From Prosopocoilus inquinatus (Eukaryota; Arthropoda; Insecta; Coleoptera; Lucanidae): a DNA stretch of 64,000 bases. The notes beneath the pieces were generated by a model. It was not told where the DNA came from. It saw only the letters and a program-made list of their open reading frames with translations, and did no database searches. This document shows, one piece after another, positions 8,936-18,018 of this stretch. The stretch spans positions 50,326,707 to 50,390,706 of the forward strand of contig CM069874.1 in the NCBI GenBank assembly GCA_036172665.1, given 5' to 3'. Every line of letters begins with the position of its first letter. The first letter of the stretch is position 1. Both the position numbers and the translations under genes were made by a program.

Positions 8936-9466
8936 ATGAAAAAACGATTTATTGTCATTGACATTCAAGGATTTAAAGTGGAAAATAATCAGTTTATACC
9001 AAAAGAGTTGGCTTCTTACGATAGTGAAAGAAAAGTGAGTCATTTTTTATTTCAACCACCCACAAGTTTGTCAATGGTCCCCAGAAAATTTCAAAATGTT
9101 GCAAACTGGTTAATGACCAATCACCATTGCATTGATTGGAATAGAGGATTCGTCCCCTTATCTGAGTTTGACGCAATCATCAACTTTTTATGTTGTACAG
9201 CCAAAGTCGTTTACGTTAAAGGAGTGGAGAAGTCTCGATTTCTATGTGAAATTCTAGCGAAAAGCAATGGTGAAAGTGTACCTGTGTTAGATTTGGGTGA
9301 AATTTACGAAGATGTACAAAAATTGCAAAAATCCGAACCCAAGTGTCCATTTCACTCAAGAAAAAATTGCATGTGTGCTTTAACGAACGTGTTTGATTTA
9401 CATAAATTTATTCAAACAAAGTTATATGAAGGATTTTTTACACTAAACATTTGTGATATATTATGA
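8936..9466 (+). CDS. Polinton protein with possible RNase H/DnaQ-like fold
   Basis: 176 residues. The start KRFIVIDIQGF resembles the first strand and acidic residue of DnaQ-type exonucleases (DxE), but with Gln in place of Glu. Later blocks (HHCIDWNRGFVPLSEFDAI, AKVVYVKGVEKSRFLCEIL, VPVLDLGEIYEDV) fit alternating strands and helices. The C-terminal CPFHSRKNCMCALTNVFDL has a Cys/His cluster that could bind zinc. If the fold is right it is probably not an active nuclease. The function is unknown. It sits in the structural gene block just after the major capsid gene. Confidence 0.65.
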   Translation: MKKRFIVIDIQGFKVENNQFIPKELASYDSERKVSHFLFQPPTSLSMVPRKFQNVANWLMTNHHCIDWNRGFVPLSEFDAIINFLCCTAKVVYVKGVEKSRFLCEILAKSNGESVPVLDLGEIYEDVQKLQKSEPKCPFHSRKNCMCALTNVFDLHKFIQTKLYEGFFTLNICDIL

Positions 9467-9511
9467 GGAAACTTTGGTTCTTAGTTAGTATAAGAAAAGT
9501 TCAGCTTCGCA

Positions 9512-9847
9512 ATGGATTTCTTCTCCCGTCTATTTTGCAAGAACATTATAAAGCATGTTGTAGAGAAGGTTGGCGAAGTTATTGACCAGTACGAAAAAGA
9601 TTGTTCGTTCAGTAGTATACCAGATAAGGATTTGAAGTACTTTCCAAAATCGTATCTATGTACCAGAGTCACAGCCGTAGATCTAGAATACATCTGGCCT
9701 AAGTTGCCAATCCATTATCAACGCTGTAAATATCTACAAAGTCAGAGACTCTGTCACCAACATTGGAATCAAACCGAATTTTCTTTGGATGAAATAGATG
9801 GTCCACCTCCACGGAAGAAGAATTGCTATTTGTGTACTTATTCTTAA
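9512..9847 (+). CDS. small Cys/His-containing Polinton protein, unknown
   Basis: 111 residues, 45 bases after the preceding gene. The N-terminus is an amphipathic helix (NIIKHVVEKVGEVIDQYEKD). The middle has KYFPKSYLCTRVTAVDLEYIWPKLP, and the C-terminal third has cysteines and histidines (YQRCKYLQSQRLCHQHW, KKNCYLCTYS) that could form one zinc site. I recognise no family. Spacing suggests it is expressed with the preceding gene. Confidence 0.6.
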   Translation: MDFFSRLFCKNIIKHVVEKVGEVIDQYEKDCSFSSIPDKDLKYFPKSYLCTRVTAVDLEYIWPKLPIHYQRCKYLQSQRLCHQHWNQTEFSLDEIDGPPPRKKNCYLCTYS

Positions 9848-11590
9848 ATATTATTATTAAAATATTAATTATTAAATATTGTTATTAATAATATATTATT
9901 ATACAATAAACTATAATCAGAAAGGAGTTGTTATTTTATTCGTTATTAATTTTAATAAATCAATTTAAGGATTTAAGAAAGGATTTAGAAATACATTGCG
10001 TTATTAAATTATTTAGATTAACTCTTGATGAGCAATTTAGCTTGACAGATTTTTATTGTCTTTGAAAGTATCGCTTTATTCGATTGAAATTTCAAACGTT
10101 GTTAAATTTACGAATTTTCTACGATGTAAAAGTCACAAAAATGGTTTTCACTGTGCAGCGTTAAAAATTTCATAGCGAGAAGTGATCTGTATAAAAATTG
10201 TAATAAACTAAATCAGAAAGGAGACGTTATTAATTTTAATCGATCAATTTAAAATTTAAGAATTTAGATTCACACACCGTCGTATAATAAATTAAGTGGC
10301 ATAGAAAAAATAAACATGTTTGAAGGCGAACGTCGATTAAATATACAAATACTATAAAATTTACATATGTATTCCGAGTTGTGAATGAATATAAATACCG
10401 TTTTAAATAAATAAAAACAAGCACGTTTTAAAGCGAGCCATACTAGCAAGAATTGCATAATAGTAAATTAACATATTTACGAGCATTCACCGTCGATTTA
10501 AAATTCAAATTCAATTTGCATAGAAATCGTTTAACTAATATATTGGTATTACACACCAGTCTTAATCGGTCTTTCACAAAGCTTAGTGCGTGTTTACTAA
10601 GAGAATATAAGTAAGAGAATATTTTTAAGAATGTAATTTAAATTTACACGATTCTTACAAATAAAGATTAGGGGCTGACTGTTCGATGAAATCGTGGTTT
10701 CTAGAAGATGAGTGCTCGTGTGTGTAATGTGTATCGTTAAACTGTGTGACACTTGCAAGTTTGATTTAGGAAAATTTTTGCGAATAAAGATTATTATTCG
10801 ACAGATACACTTTTTCCTTACATTCATTTGAATAATGATTATTATAAACTTGGTAATAATAAGATTAGAATTACTATTCAACTTGGTTATAATAAGATTA
10901 TTATTAAACTTCGTAAATGTTATTCAAATTCTAAAGTCGTTAGAGAGAATAATTAGTTATTGAAATTTTTTCAAAATAACTGCAAGTAAGAATAAAAAAA
11001 GAGAAGGAAAGAAAAAAAGGACAGAAAGGAAAGAAAAAAAGAGGAGAAAGGAAGGAAAAAAGGAGGAAAGAAAGGAAAGAAGAAAAGAGGAAAGGTTAGT
11101 TCTAGTGGGCCGTGGTTACGCCTTCGTTACGCCTTCGTGACGCCCAGAAAATGGAAAGGGAAGAGTAGGGATGGGAGTGGGGAGAGGGCTTTCTTCCCCC
11201 CCCCCCCCCCCCGGTTGACCCAGATTCCGCGGAAACAGAAAGTTACCCCCACCAAACTCCGCCCACCGCCCACTAAGCCCCGCCCAGTCTCCTCCCATTC
11301 ATCCTCTTTTACTGCTACTGCAAATGGAAACAGGATAAAATAAATAATAAAAAAAATTTATTATGCGCGTTCGGTTTGACCTTATACAACTTTAGTTTTG
11401 AATAACATTATGTTCAGGATGTTGTAATACAAAATACGTATTGCATCATTTCTGAGCAAGGTGTTCTTTCACTTTTCGATGTTCCGGTTACGCGTGTTTG
11501 TTATGTGACCTTTTATAATGTTAATTTTGAATAACATATTACATAATTTCTTACGTGCAGTTTTAGAAGGTTTACCTTCAACTTTTCGAG
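9848..11590. other. long noncoding spacer inside the Polinton
   Basis: About 1.7 kb without a convincing gene. The first kilobase is AT-rich. A purine-only stretch of repeated GGAAAGAAAAAA-like units spans about 10985-11095. A GC-rich patch follows (11105-11300) with a C tract at about 11200-11213 and three CCGCCC-like boxes. Short frames here are low in complexity and I do not call them. The spacer separates the structural block from the 11.8-14.2 kb block. Confidence 0.6.
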
Positions 11591-11640
11591 TATAAAAGGA
11601 GGCATTTAGTTCGAATAAACTCACAAGTTATTTGTTCAGT
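11591..11640 (+). promoter_or_regulatory. TATA promoter of the Ser/Thr/Pro-rich gene
   Basis: TATAAAAGGA at 11591. TCACA at 11621-11625 lies 30 bases on, and TCAGT at 11636-11640 is another candidate start. A GTAAGT donor follows at 11651. Confidence 0.65.
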
Positions 11641-11818
11641 GAATCTACTGGTAAGTGCTTTTACTTCTTAATTCATTAATAGATCTATAGTATGATACTC
11701 TATTTTTTCCAGATATATCTATTCTATATTTGTTTGTTTAACAATTTAACTGTAAGTATTATTAAGTAAGATTTACGTTTTAATGTTTTAATATACTCCG
11801 TATTTTTGCATGCTAGTA

Positions 11819-13510
11819 ATGTCCTTTGGAAATGAACGCCCAATTTTACAGCAATATTTACAAGGAAATCCTTCTTCAACAGTAACTACTAGCGTGGAAT
11901 CTGCATTTAGAGAAACACAGACAGGAGTGGCAAGTACTGCTCAAGTAAATGTTTCTCAGAGTGCATTTACCACTCAAGCAAATGTGCCGCCTTCATGGTG
12001 GAATGAAATTGATAATTCCTCTTTCCTGTTGCAAGAAGGAATTATCAATGATTCTACACTGAACGCAGTTGGTGACGTAATAGATCGTGTGGATTCTCGA
12101 GACATTCATTCCAGTCAACCAATTGTTAACCAATTGCTGGTTCCTAGCCCTTTTATTCTTAATCAGCAATCTACCCAACCTCCTTTTATTATTCCACAAC
12201 AATTAATCGTTACTTCTTCTTTAATGAAACCACCTCAAACTTCGAAACCACCAAATAAACCAGTTTCCCCATCAAATAAATCAGTTCCCTTTCTTAAACA
12301 ACCCACTCAACCCCTTATTTCTTCTTTCCTTACGCAAACCAAACCTACTCAACCCCTCATTTCTCAACAGTCAATAGTTACTCCTATTGTAACATCCATA
12401 TCAGCCTCTACTACTTCGGTTGCTGTAACATCCGTTCCTATTTCTACATCGGAAACTGTTCCTATTACATCCGTCTTTACAACTCCGAGTGTCATTTCTA
12501 GATCTGTTATTTCTAAATCAAAAACTCCGAGTTCCATTTCTAAATCTGTTTCTAAATCCGTTTCTAATACTCGTGAACCCACACAATATTTACGCACCCT
12601 ACGTGGCAACCAATATTCTCGTCTAAGGACCGTTAGCGACAAGTATGAAAGAGTGTGGTTGCCTAAAGCAGAATATTTGCAACGCAGAAGGGAACGCACA
12701 ATGGAACGTAGATTGGAAAGAATTGCTAATGAAAGAGTTTTTCTTTCTTCTTTGCGTTCAAATCATGACTTGATGCATAGTGCGGAGTTGCAAGGTCAAC
12801 TGAGTCAGTCGCAACCCCGTGTTGTTGCAGATAATATCCCGCTAAATCCTAATGACTCAGTTTCTGAAATAATTGATATATCAGACCGTTCAATGGAGAT
12901 ATCTCAATTATCACCAATTGGGAATAATAATAACACGAATTCATCAATTAATATTAATCCAGTAATGATTAATAATTCTCCTTCTGTTCGTCGACCGAGG
13001 ACTATTAATCTACCGAGGACTAATGTTAGTGAATCTGCTAATATTATATCCAATATTCAGAATTTGTCATCTTCACAATCACAACCGGAACTACTTATCC
13101 CACCCTCTCAAATTCCACCTTCTCGACTTCAGATTTCACCTTCTCGGCTGGAAATATCCTCTCCTAGTGTCCGAACCTCTACACCTATTCGATCCCTTTC
13201 CTCATCACAACATGTTATACCCCTTCCTTCACCCTCTCCCAATTTAGTGGGAGTTATCTCAACAGCAGTCCAAAATTATTATGACGGAATTATGCCTGAA
13301 GTCAGGAACTGTTGTTTAGAGGGTGAGAAAAATCTTAGAAAAGTCACGGATGAGTTGCAATCTTGTCGTGAAATTTTACGTACAGTTCGCTTAAGGTCTC
13401 CGACTGACCAGGCTTTAAACGAACAATATGACAAAATTTCCCTCATTCACAACCGTCTGAGCCTGATCCAAGATTTGTTTCATAATCTTGTCGCAGACAT
13501 ATCTATTTAA
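11819..13510 (+). CDS. large Ser/Thr/Pro/Gln-rich Polinton protein, unknown
   Basis: About 563 residues from the ATG at 11819. Two small 5' introns are likely: GTAAGT at 11651 with CAG ending 11712, and GTAAGT at 11752 with TAG ending 11816, which puts the start just inside the last exon. An in-frame ATG at 11810 would then be intronic. Layout: a PPSWWNEIDNSSFLLQEG block near residue 60; a long S/T/P/Q-rich, probably disordered stretch (about 90-265); an Arg-rich helical block with YLRTLRGNQYSRLRTV and LQRRRERTMERRLERI (about 270-345); further low complexity; and a C-terminal coiled-coil-like segment (about 490-563, CCLEGEKNLRKVTDELQSCREIL). I recognise no family. It may be a scaffold, fibre or core protein; that is speculation. 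Confidence 0.7.
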   Translation: MSFGNERPILQQYLQGNPSSTVTTSVESAFRETQTGVASTAQVNVSQSAFTTQANVPPSWWNEIDNSSFLLQEGIINDSTLNAVGDVIDRVDSRDIHSSQPIVNQLLVPSPFILNQQSTQPPFIIPQQLIVTSSLMKPPQTSKPPNKPVSPSNKSVPFLKQPTQPLISSFLTQTKPTQPLISQQSIVTPIVTSISASTTSVAVTSVPISTSETVPITSVFTTPSVISRSVISKSKTPSSISKSVSKSVSNTREPTQYLRTLRGNQYSRLRTVSDKYERVWLPKAEYLQRRRERTMERRLERIANERVFLSSLRSNHDLMHSAELQGQLSQSQPRVVADNIPLNPNDSVSEIIDISDRSMEISQLSPIGNNNNTNSSININPVMINNSPSVRRPRTINLPRTNVSESANIISNIQNLSSSQSQPELLIPPSQIPPSRLQISPSRLEISSPSVRTSTPIRSLSSSQHVIPLPSPSPNLVGVISTAVQNYYDGIMPEVRNCCLEGEKNLRKVTDELQSCREILRTVRLRSPTDQALNEQYDKISLIHNRLSLIQDLFHNLVADISI

Positions 13511-13705
13511 AAGATTAAGTTTGATTTAGTGTCTTAAGATTTAACTTCTTCTCTTAAGTAGATATGTCTGTGAATTATATTGCTGTTCAATGGTTTGTTC
13601 CTCACATGAAGTTGGAAATGTTGTCGAGGTATTAAGTATGTTTTCGAGGATATAAAAAATTATTTTTCTTTGTACAATTTTTAATAATTGTTATTCGTTT
13701 TACAG

Positions 13706-14184
13706 ATGAGTTCTTCACCAAATACTACGCCTCTTGTGAAATCTATCTTTATGAGGCAAGTGGAACTGAAAGTGAGTAATCTAATTTGTATTTTACAGTT
13801 TACATTTTTGATTATTTACTTTTTTAGTTAACCGACGGAACTCTGATTAATGCAGAAACGGCGGTAGTGAATTATCGCATGGTTCATCCACGTATCGAAC
13901 GGTCTCCTTCACCCTGCTACACTCCAACTCCGCTAGCGGCGGCCACACCTGAACGACGGCCGCCGGTGCAGCAAGTGGCGGCGCCTCAACGCATCCTCCT
14001 AAAAAGGAGGGTGTTTGCGCCGCCAGTGTTGGAGCCTCCTCTACCAAGACCTTTACCACTAAAGGTGGAGGTGGAGGAGAACAGGGCAGAGGTGGAAGCC
14101 GAATCCACGATGGATGAATCTTGGGTTCGTTCTCGTTCATTACAACATTTCAACATTTTAATAACATCTTATTTTTTACAGTGA
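13706..14184 (+). CDS. spliced Pro/Arg-rich small Polinton protein, unknown
   Basis: Exon 13706-13771 (ATG, then SSSPNTTPLVKSIFMRQ) is followed by a 56-bp intron with GTGAGT at 13772 and TTTTTAG ending 13827. The frame continues in phase through 13828-14184, about 140 residues in all. The second exon is much richer in G and C than its surroundings and codes for a Pro/Arg-rich middle (TPERRPPVQQVAAPQRILLK, PPLPRPLPLKVEVEE) and an acidic end. A CAG directly before the ATG could be an acceptor for an upstream leader intron. I recognise no family. Confidence 0.6.
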
Positions 14185-14199
14185 GGAGCATTAATCAGA

Positions 14200-14340
14200 G
14201 TAAGTTAGAGATATTAATTTAGTTAGAGTTAGAGATATTAATTTAGTTAGAGTTAGAAATATTAATTTAGTTAGAAATATTAATTTAGTTAGAAATATTA
14301 ATTTAGTTAGAAATATTAATTTAGTTAGGAACATTAATTT
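14200..14340 (+). repeat. 18-24 base tandem repeat
   Basis: Seven or so copies of ATTAATTTAGTTAGAAAT-like units between the preceding gene and the ATPase promoter. Confidence 0.85.
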
Positions 14341-14385
14341 ATTATATTTATTTAAATAAATAATTTATGAGTTTTAAAGAGTGTT

Positions 14386-14420
14386 TATATAGCAGTTGAT
14401 TTTGATAACTATAACACAGT
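14386..14420 (+). promoter_or_regulatory. TATA box and initiator of the ATPase gene
   Basis: TATATAG begins at 14386 and ACAGT at 14416, with the matching A at about 14418, 32 bases on. Confidence 0.6.
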
Positions 14421-14512
14421 AATAGAGTATCGCGTTTGGTAAAGAGGAAATTAATAACGTGTTGTAAGGAGCAAAAATATTTTGAATATTTTTGAAAAAT
14501 ATTATTTTAAAT

Positions 14513-15202
14513 ATGAAGTTTCAACAACAGTCTTTAAAGTTACCCGTAAAAAATTTCGACGATGCAATCGCAAATGAAACCTTTAAACGTCACAGTGTTC
14601 TCTTCGGAGGATCAAGTAAACGCGTTATCATTAGCGGGAGCTCAGGGGCTGGTAAAAGTAATTCCTTAGTGACATTATTAACCCATCCGAACGGATTACG
14701 TTTCCAAAATTTATACATCTGCTGTAAGACTTTATCTCAGGGGAAGTATAAATTTCTCCGACATTTGCTATCAACAGTGCCCGAAATAGGTTACTTTGAA
14801 ATTTCCGATATTGAAAAAATGGTGTCACCTACAAATGTAAAAGAATATTCAGTCGTTGTTTTTGATGATGTTCAGTGTACTACACAAAATTTAATTAAAG
14901 AATATTTCTCCTTTGGACGTCATAGAAATGTTGACTGCTTTTATTTAAGTCAAACTTACAGTGCAATACCCAAACAAATGATTCGTGATAATTGTAATTT
15001 CTTAATACTATTTCGTCAAGATTTCACAAATTTGAAACACGTTTACGATGATTACGTCAGCGGAGATATGACTATGGACCAGTTTCGTAATATCTGTTAC
15101 GCTTGTTGGAAGGAACCGTTTGGTTTCTTAGTTATTGATACCGATTGTTCCATAAACGCAGGGAGATATCGTAAAGGATTCGACACGTACATATATCTTT
15201 AA
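14513..15202 (+). CDS. genome-packaging ATPase (FtsK/HerA, A32-like)
   Basis: 229 residues from the ATG at 14513; the frame opens earlier, but only with a TTG. Walker A is ISGSSGAGKSNS near residues 35-45 and Walker B is YSVVVFDDVQ near 115-123. A conserved sensor-like YLSQTYSAIPKQMIRDNCNF follows. This fits the A32-like packaging ATPases of Polintons, virophages and other large DNA viruses, which pump genome into the capsid. The gene has a TATA promoter and lies between the small spliced gene and the DUF8207-like gene. The frame is intact. Confidence 0.92.
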   Translation: MKFQQQSLKLPVKNFDDAIANETFKRHSVLFGGSSKRVIISGSSGAGKSNSLVTLLTHPNGLRFQNLYICCKTLSQGKYKFLRHLLSTVPEIGYFEISDIEKMVSPTNVKEYSVVVFDDVQCTTQNLIKEYFSFGRHRNVDCFYLSQTYSAIPKQMIRDNCNFLILFRQDFTNLKHVYDDYVSGDMTMDQFRNICYACWKEPFGFLVIDTDCSINAGRYRKGFDTYIYL

Positions 15203-15291
15203 AACCACTACATTTTACATAGTTCTTTCATTTTTACATAGTTCTACAGTTCTTCAGTACTGTAACAGACGTTAAAGGATGCAGATGCACC

Positions 15292-16518
15292 ATGAGTAAC
15301 AAACTTAAAGCAGAATTAGCCACTGCGCGCGAAAGTTTGCGTACTAAATTAAAAACACTTAAATCCGATATTGCACAAGCAAAACATCATGCGGAGCAAT
15401 CAAAAAAGTATCTGCAGACAACTTATTCACCTATTGTAGAGCCACTCCGAGATATTGTCAATAAGCTAGATGTTGTTCGCAGCGTATTACCTTTGAAAGA
15501 GGAGCAACAGTCATACGAAGCCAGTGAAAAGAGATTGAAAGAGGAGCCAAAGAGTTCTTTCCTACGAAAAAGACCGATTTATAAATTGAGATCTGATCCT
15601 TCTTTCATACGAAGAAGACCGAGTTATAAATTAAAATCCGATCCTTCGTCGCGAATTGGATTGTCAGAGGAGCATGATGTGGGTACTTCAACGCCACTTG
15701 GACGTGAAATTAAACAACCTTCCATCTTAGAAGATGAAGAAATTCTTGAGGTTCCTCATGAAAAGTCCACATCTCCAACTTCAAAATCTGTTTATGAAGA
15801 AGCAGAAGAATATGACACCGAAAGCAGTAACCCCCCTGCGGACGAATCCCTGGCTCATGCTCGTACACTTCTAGAAGAACGAAAATCATTACTTCGGACT
15901 AGATTAGAATCACCGCTGGTGGAAGCTGCCTTAGAATCGTATCATCCGTTAGCACGTGATTATGTTACACGATTTGAAACTGATGTAGAAAATGAATTCG
16001 ATACAAAATACGGTGTAAGAGAAGAAGATGAGAGATTGTTTGTTGGGAACCAGGAGCTTAAGTTTGACGGTCCCGATCTTGTAATTGGAGACTTGGCGTA
16101 TAAGGGTACTAAAGGTTTATACGAGCTGGTTTTTAAGAAAAATCCAGAGAAATTTACGTTTCACGATGTGCGAGACTATAGAGATATATTGAGAAGAACT
16201 AGTGCGTTTAAAGTTAATTATAATCCCTCAGGGCGAATATCTGCAAGCAGAGGATTTAAATATGTGAATATTATAAAACCAATAATTCAGGGAAAACCAC
16301 CAAACGTTTGGTGGGCGCGAAGCTGGAAAACAGGTGGAGCTTTGGAGAAAAAGCTTGTACCTAACAAATGTTTGCAGTATCAATACTGGGATGATCCTAA
16401 CGAACTAGTAGAACGATTGCGTTTATTGAACGCATCCAAATCAGCAGGTCACTCCGCACATAACAATGAAATCATAGCGATCATTGAAGAATTAAAAGAG
16501 GCTAAAATTATTTTGTAA
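15292..16518 (+). CDS. DUF8207-like Polinton protein
   Basis: 408 residues. The N-terminus (1-65) is a Lys/Ala-rich coiled coil. The middle is low in complexity, with two copies of an RRPSYKLKSDPS-like unit (residues about 91-122) and acidic stretches. The C-terminal half carries the recognisable domain: YVTRFETDVENEFDTKYGVR, LVIGDLAYKGTKGLYELVF, YRDILRRTSAFKVNYNPSGR, SRGFKYVNIIKPI. From memory this matches the domain called DUF8207, common in insect Polinton copies; its function is unknown. The very end (IIAIIEELKEAKIIL) is hydrophobic. Confidence 0.8.
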   Translation: MSNKLKAELATARESLRTKLKTLKSDIAQAKHHAEQSKKYLQTTYSPIVEPLRDIVNKLDVVRSVLPLKEEQQSYEASEKRLKEEPKSSFLRKRPIYKLRSDPSFIRRRPSYKLKSDPSSRIGLSEEHDVGTSTPLGREIKQPSILEDEEILEVPHEKSTSPTSKSVYEEAEEYDTESSNPPADESLAHARTLLEERKSLLRTRLESPLVEAALESYHPLARDYVTRFETDVENEFDTKYGVREEDERLFVGNQELKFDGPDLVIGDLAYKGTKGLYELVFKKNPEKFTFHDVRDYRDILRRTSAFKVNYNPSGRISASRGFKYVNIIKPIIQGKPPNVWWARSWKTGGALEKKLVPNKCLQYQYWDDPNELVERLRLLNASKSAGHSAHNNEIIAIIEELKEAKIIL

Positions 16519-16525
16519 ATTGTAG

Positions 16526-16560
16526 TATTTAGTGGAGTGCAAGCGAGCACACATTTCAGT
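16526..16560 (+). promoter_or_regulatory. TATA-like box and initiator before the 127-residue gene
   Basis: TATTTAG at 16526 and TTCAGT ending at 16560, with the initiator A at 16558, 32 bases on. Confidence 0.55.
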
Positions 16561-16586
16561 TTCACATAGTTGTTGATTGATTCACA

Positions 16587-16970
16587 ATGACTATTGATAA
16601 GTTTGGAAGACACGTTCATAAACACACAGTTTTCAAACACATTGCTGCTACACCATTATTTTACGAAACATTATTAGACTTTCAGAGTCAAGAGCTTAAC
16701 GCCGAAAGTGTGTATTTGCTTTCAAATAGAGGTCACCAAACGACGTATACGATCCAAGAAACTTGCGTTGTTAAAAAAGTACTTATTCATCAACCTACTA
16801 TTGTCAACATTACAGTATCCATCAACGCTATAAATTGTACTGATACTTTAATTGGAAGAACGTTGAATGTGGGAGATCAAATCTCGTTTACTTGCACATC
16901 TTTAGTTTGTGCAGTTCCATTATTTGTTGAATTCATCGTAAGAAAACGAGTTCTAACTGAAAATGTCTAA
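16587..16970 (+). CDS. small beta-rich Polinton protein, unknown
   Basis: 127 residues starting MTIDKFGRHVHKH. The second half is strand-rich with alternating hydrophobics (TIVNITVSINAINCTDTLIG, VPLFVEFIVRKRVL). That would suit a small beta-sandwich such as a spike or fibre head, but this is only an inference from composition. Its last 8 bases overlap the integrase start (ATGTCTAA), so the two are probably on one message. Confidence 0.7.
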   Translation: MTIDKFGRHVHKHTVFKHIAATPLFYETLLDFQSQELNAESVYLLSNRGHQTTYTIQETCVVKKVLIHQPTIVNITVSINAINCTDTLIGRTLNVGDQISFTCTSLVCAVPLFVEFIVRKRVLTENV

Positions 16971-17907
16971 TCTATCTTCTAATGTGAAACGTGATGTTGT
17001 TAATGAGTTGCACAAACCAGCAAGGAAAAACTTTCGCCGTCGTCGAGTAATAATAAAAGGACTCAGAGATCTCTTCCAAGCAGACTTAATTGAAATGCTA
17101 CCTTATGCCAAGATAAACAAAGGATACAAGTACATTCTGACAGTGATCAACGCATTTTCCAAGTATGCTTGGGGAATACCATTAAAAAATAAGACAGGTA
17201 AAGAAGTAACCAAAGCTTTTCAATCGATTTTATCTGAAGGTAGAAATTCTGTACCGAAAAATATACAAACAGATAACGGAAAGGAATTTTACAATGCAGA
17301 GTTCCAAAATTTAATGAAGAAATATAGAATTAATCACTATAGCGCATACTCTAATTTAAAAAGTTCGATAGTCGAAAGATTTAATAGAACCCTAAAACAA
17401 AAAATGTGGAAAGAATTTAGCATGCAAGGAAATTTCGGATGGTTCAATTTATTACCAAGGCTAATTGAAGAATACAATAACACTGTTCACAGTACGACGG
17501 GTTACAAACCCAGCAAGATAAATCAAAGAAATGCGCAAAGTATTTTACAGTCCGTCTACAGCAACCTTAAAATTGTGGATCCAAGAATTGCAAAATTTAA
17601 AATTGGAGATCATGTGCGCATCAGTAAATACAGACAAGCATTTTCGAAGATGTACACTCCGAATTGGTCCAACGAAATATTTACCATTTCGTCGGTGCAG
17701 AATACTAATCCCAGAACATATCTAATTAAAGACGTTGATGGTGAAGCCATTCTTGGTGGGTTTTATGAGTACGAGTTACAAAAAGTAAAACATCCAGATA
17801 TATATTTAATTAATGTATTGAGAGAAAAAGGTAATAAAGCGCTCGTAAGTTATTTAGGATTGAGTTCTAAACATGATTCATGGATACCAAAACGCAATGT
17901 TTTATAA
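16963..17907 (+). CDS. retrovirus-type integrase (RVE) with C-terminal chromodomain-like segment
   Basis: 314 residues. The catalytic core has FQADLIEM (D41), IQTDNGKEF (D104) and IVERFNRTLKQ (E138), the D,D,E triad of RVE integrases. HSTTGYKPSKI follows at the core's end. The C-terminal 40 residues (YLINVLREKGNKALVSYLGL, then SSKHDSWIP) match a chromodomain-like module as in other Polinton integrases, which may guide target choice. The enzyme joins TIR ends to target DNA and makes the 6-bp duplication seen here. It is convergent with the polymerase; AATAAA lies at 17906. The usual N-terminal zinc-binding module is not obvious. Confidence 0.95.
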   Translation: MSNLSSNVKRDVVNELHKPARKNFRRRRVIIKGLRDLFQADLIEMLPYAKINKGYKYILTVINAFSKYAWGIPLKNKTGKEVTKAFQSILSEGRNSVPKNIQTDNGKEFYNAEFQNLMKKYRINHYSAYSNLKSSIVERFNRTLKQKMWKEFSMQGNFGWFNLLPRLIEEYNNTVHSTTGYKPSKINQRNAQSILQSVYSNLKIVDPRIAKFKIGDHVRISKYRQAFSKMYTPNWSNEIFTISSVQNTNPRTYLIKDVDGEAILGGFYEYELQKVKHPDIYLINVLREKGNKALVSYLGLSSKHDSWIPKRNVL

Positions 17908-18018
17908 TAAATATTTATTAACTACAACTGTAAACATACAATACTCACAATACACAATAAATGAATTTTACAAATTAATTTATTTACTTTCTAACAGAAC
18001 TTATAAATAAAACATACT

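Noticed and set aside
10236..10881. Minus-strand frames in the Polinton spacer
   Set aside because: Low-complexity Ile/Asn/Phe-rich translations of AT-rich DNA.
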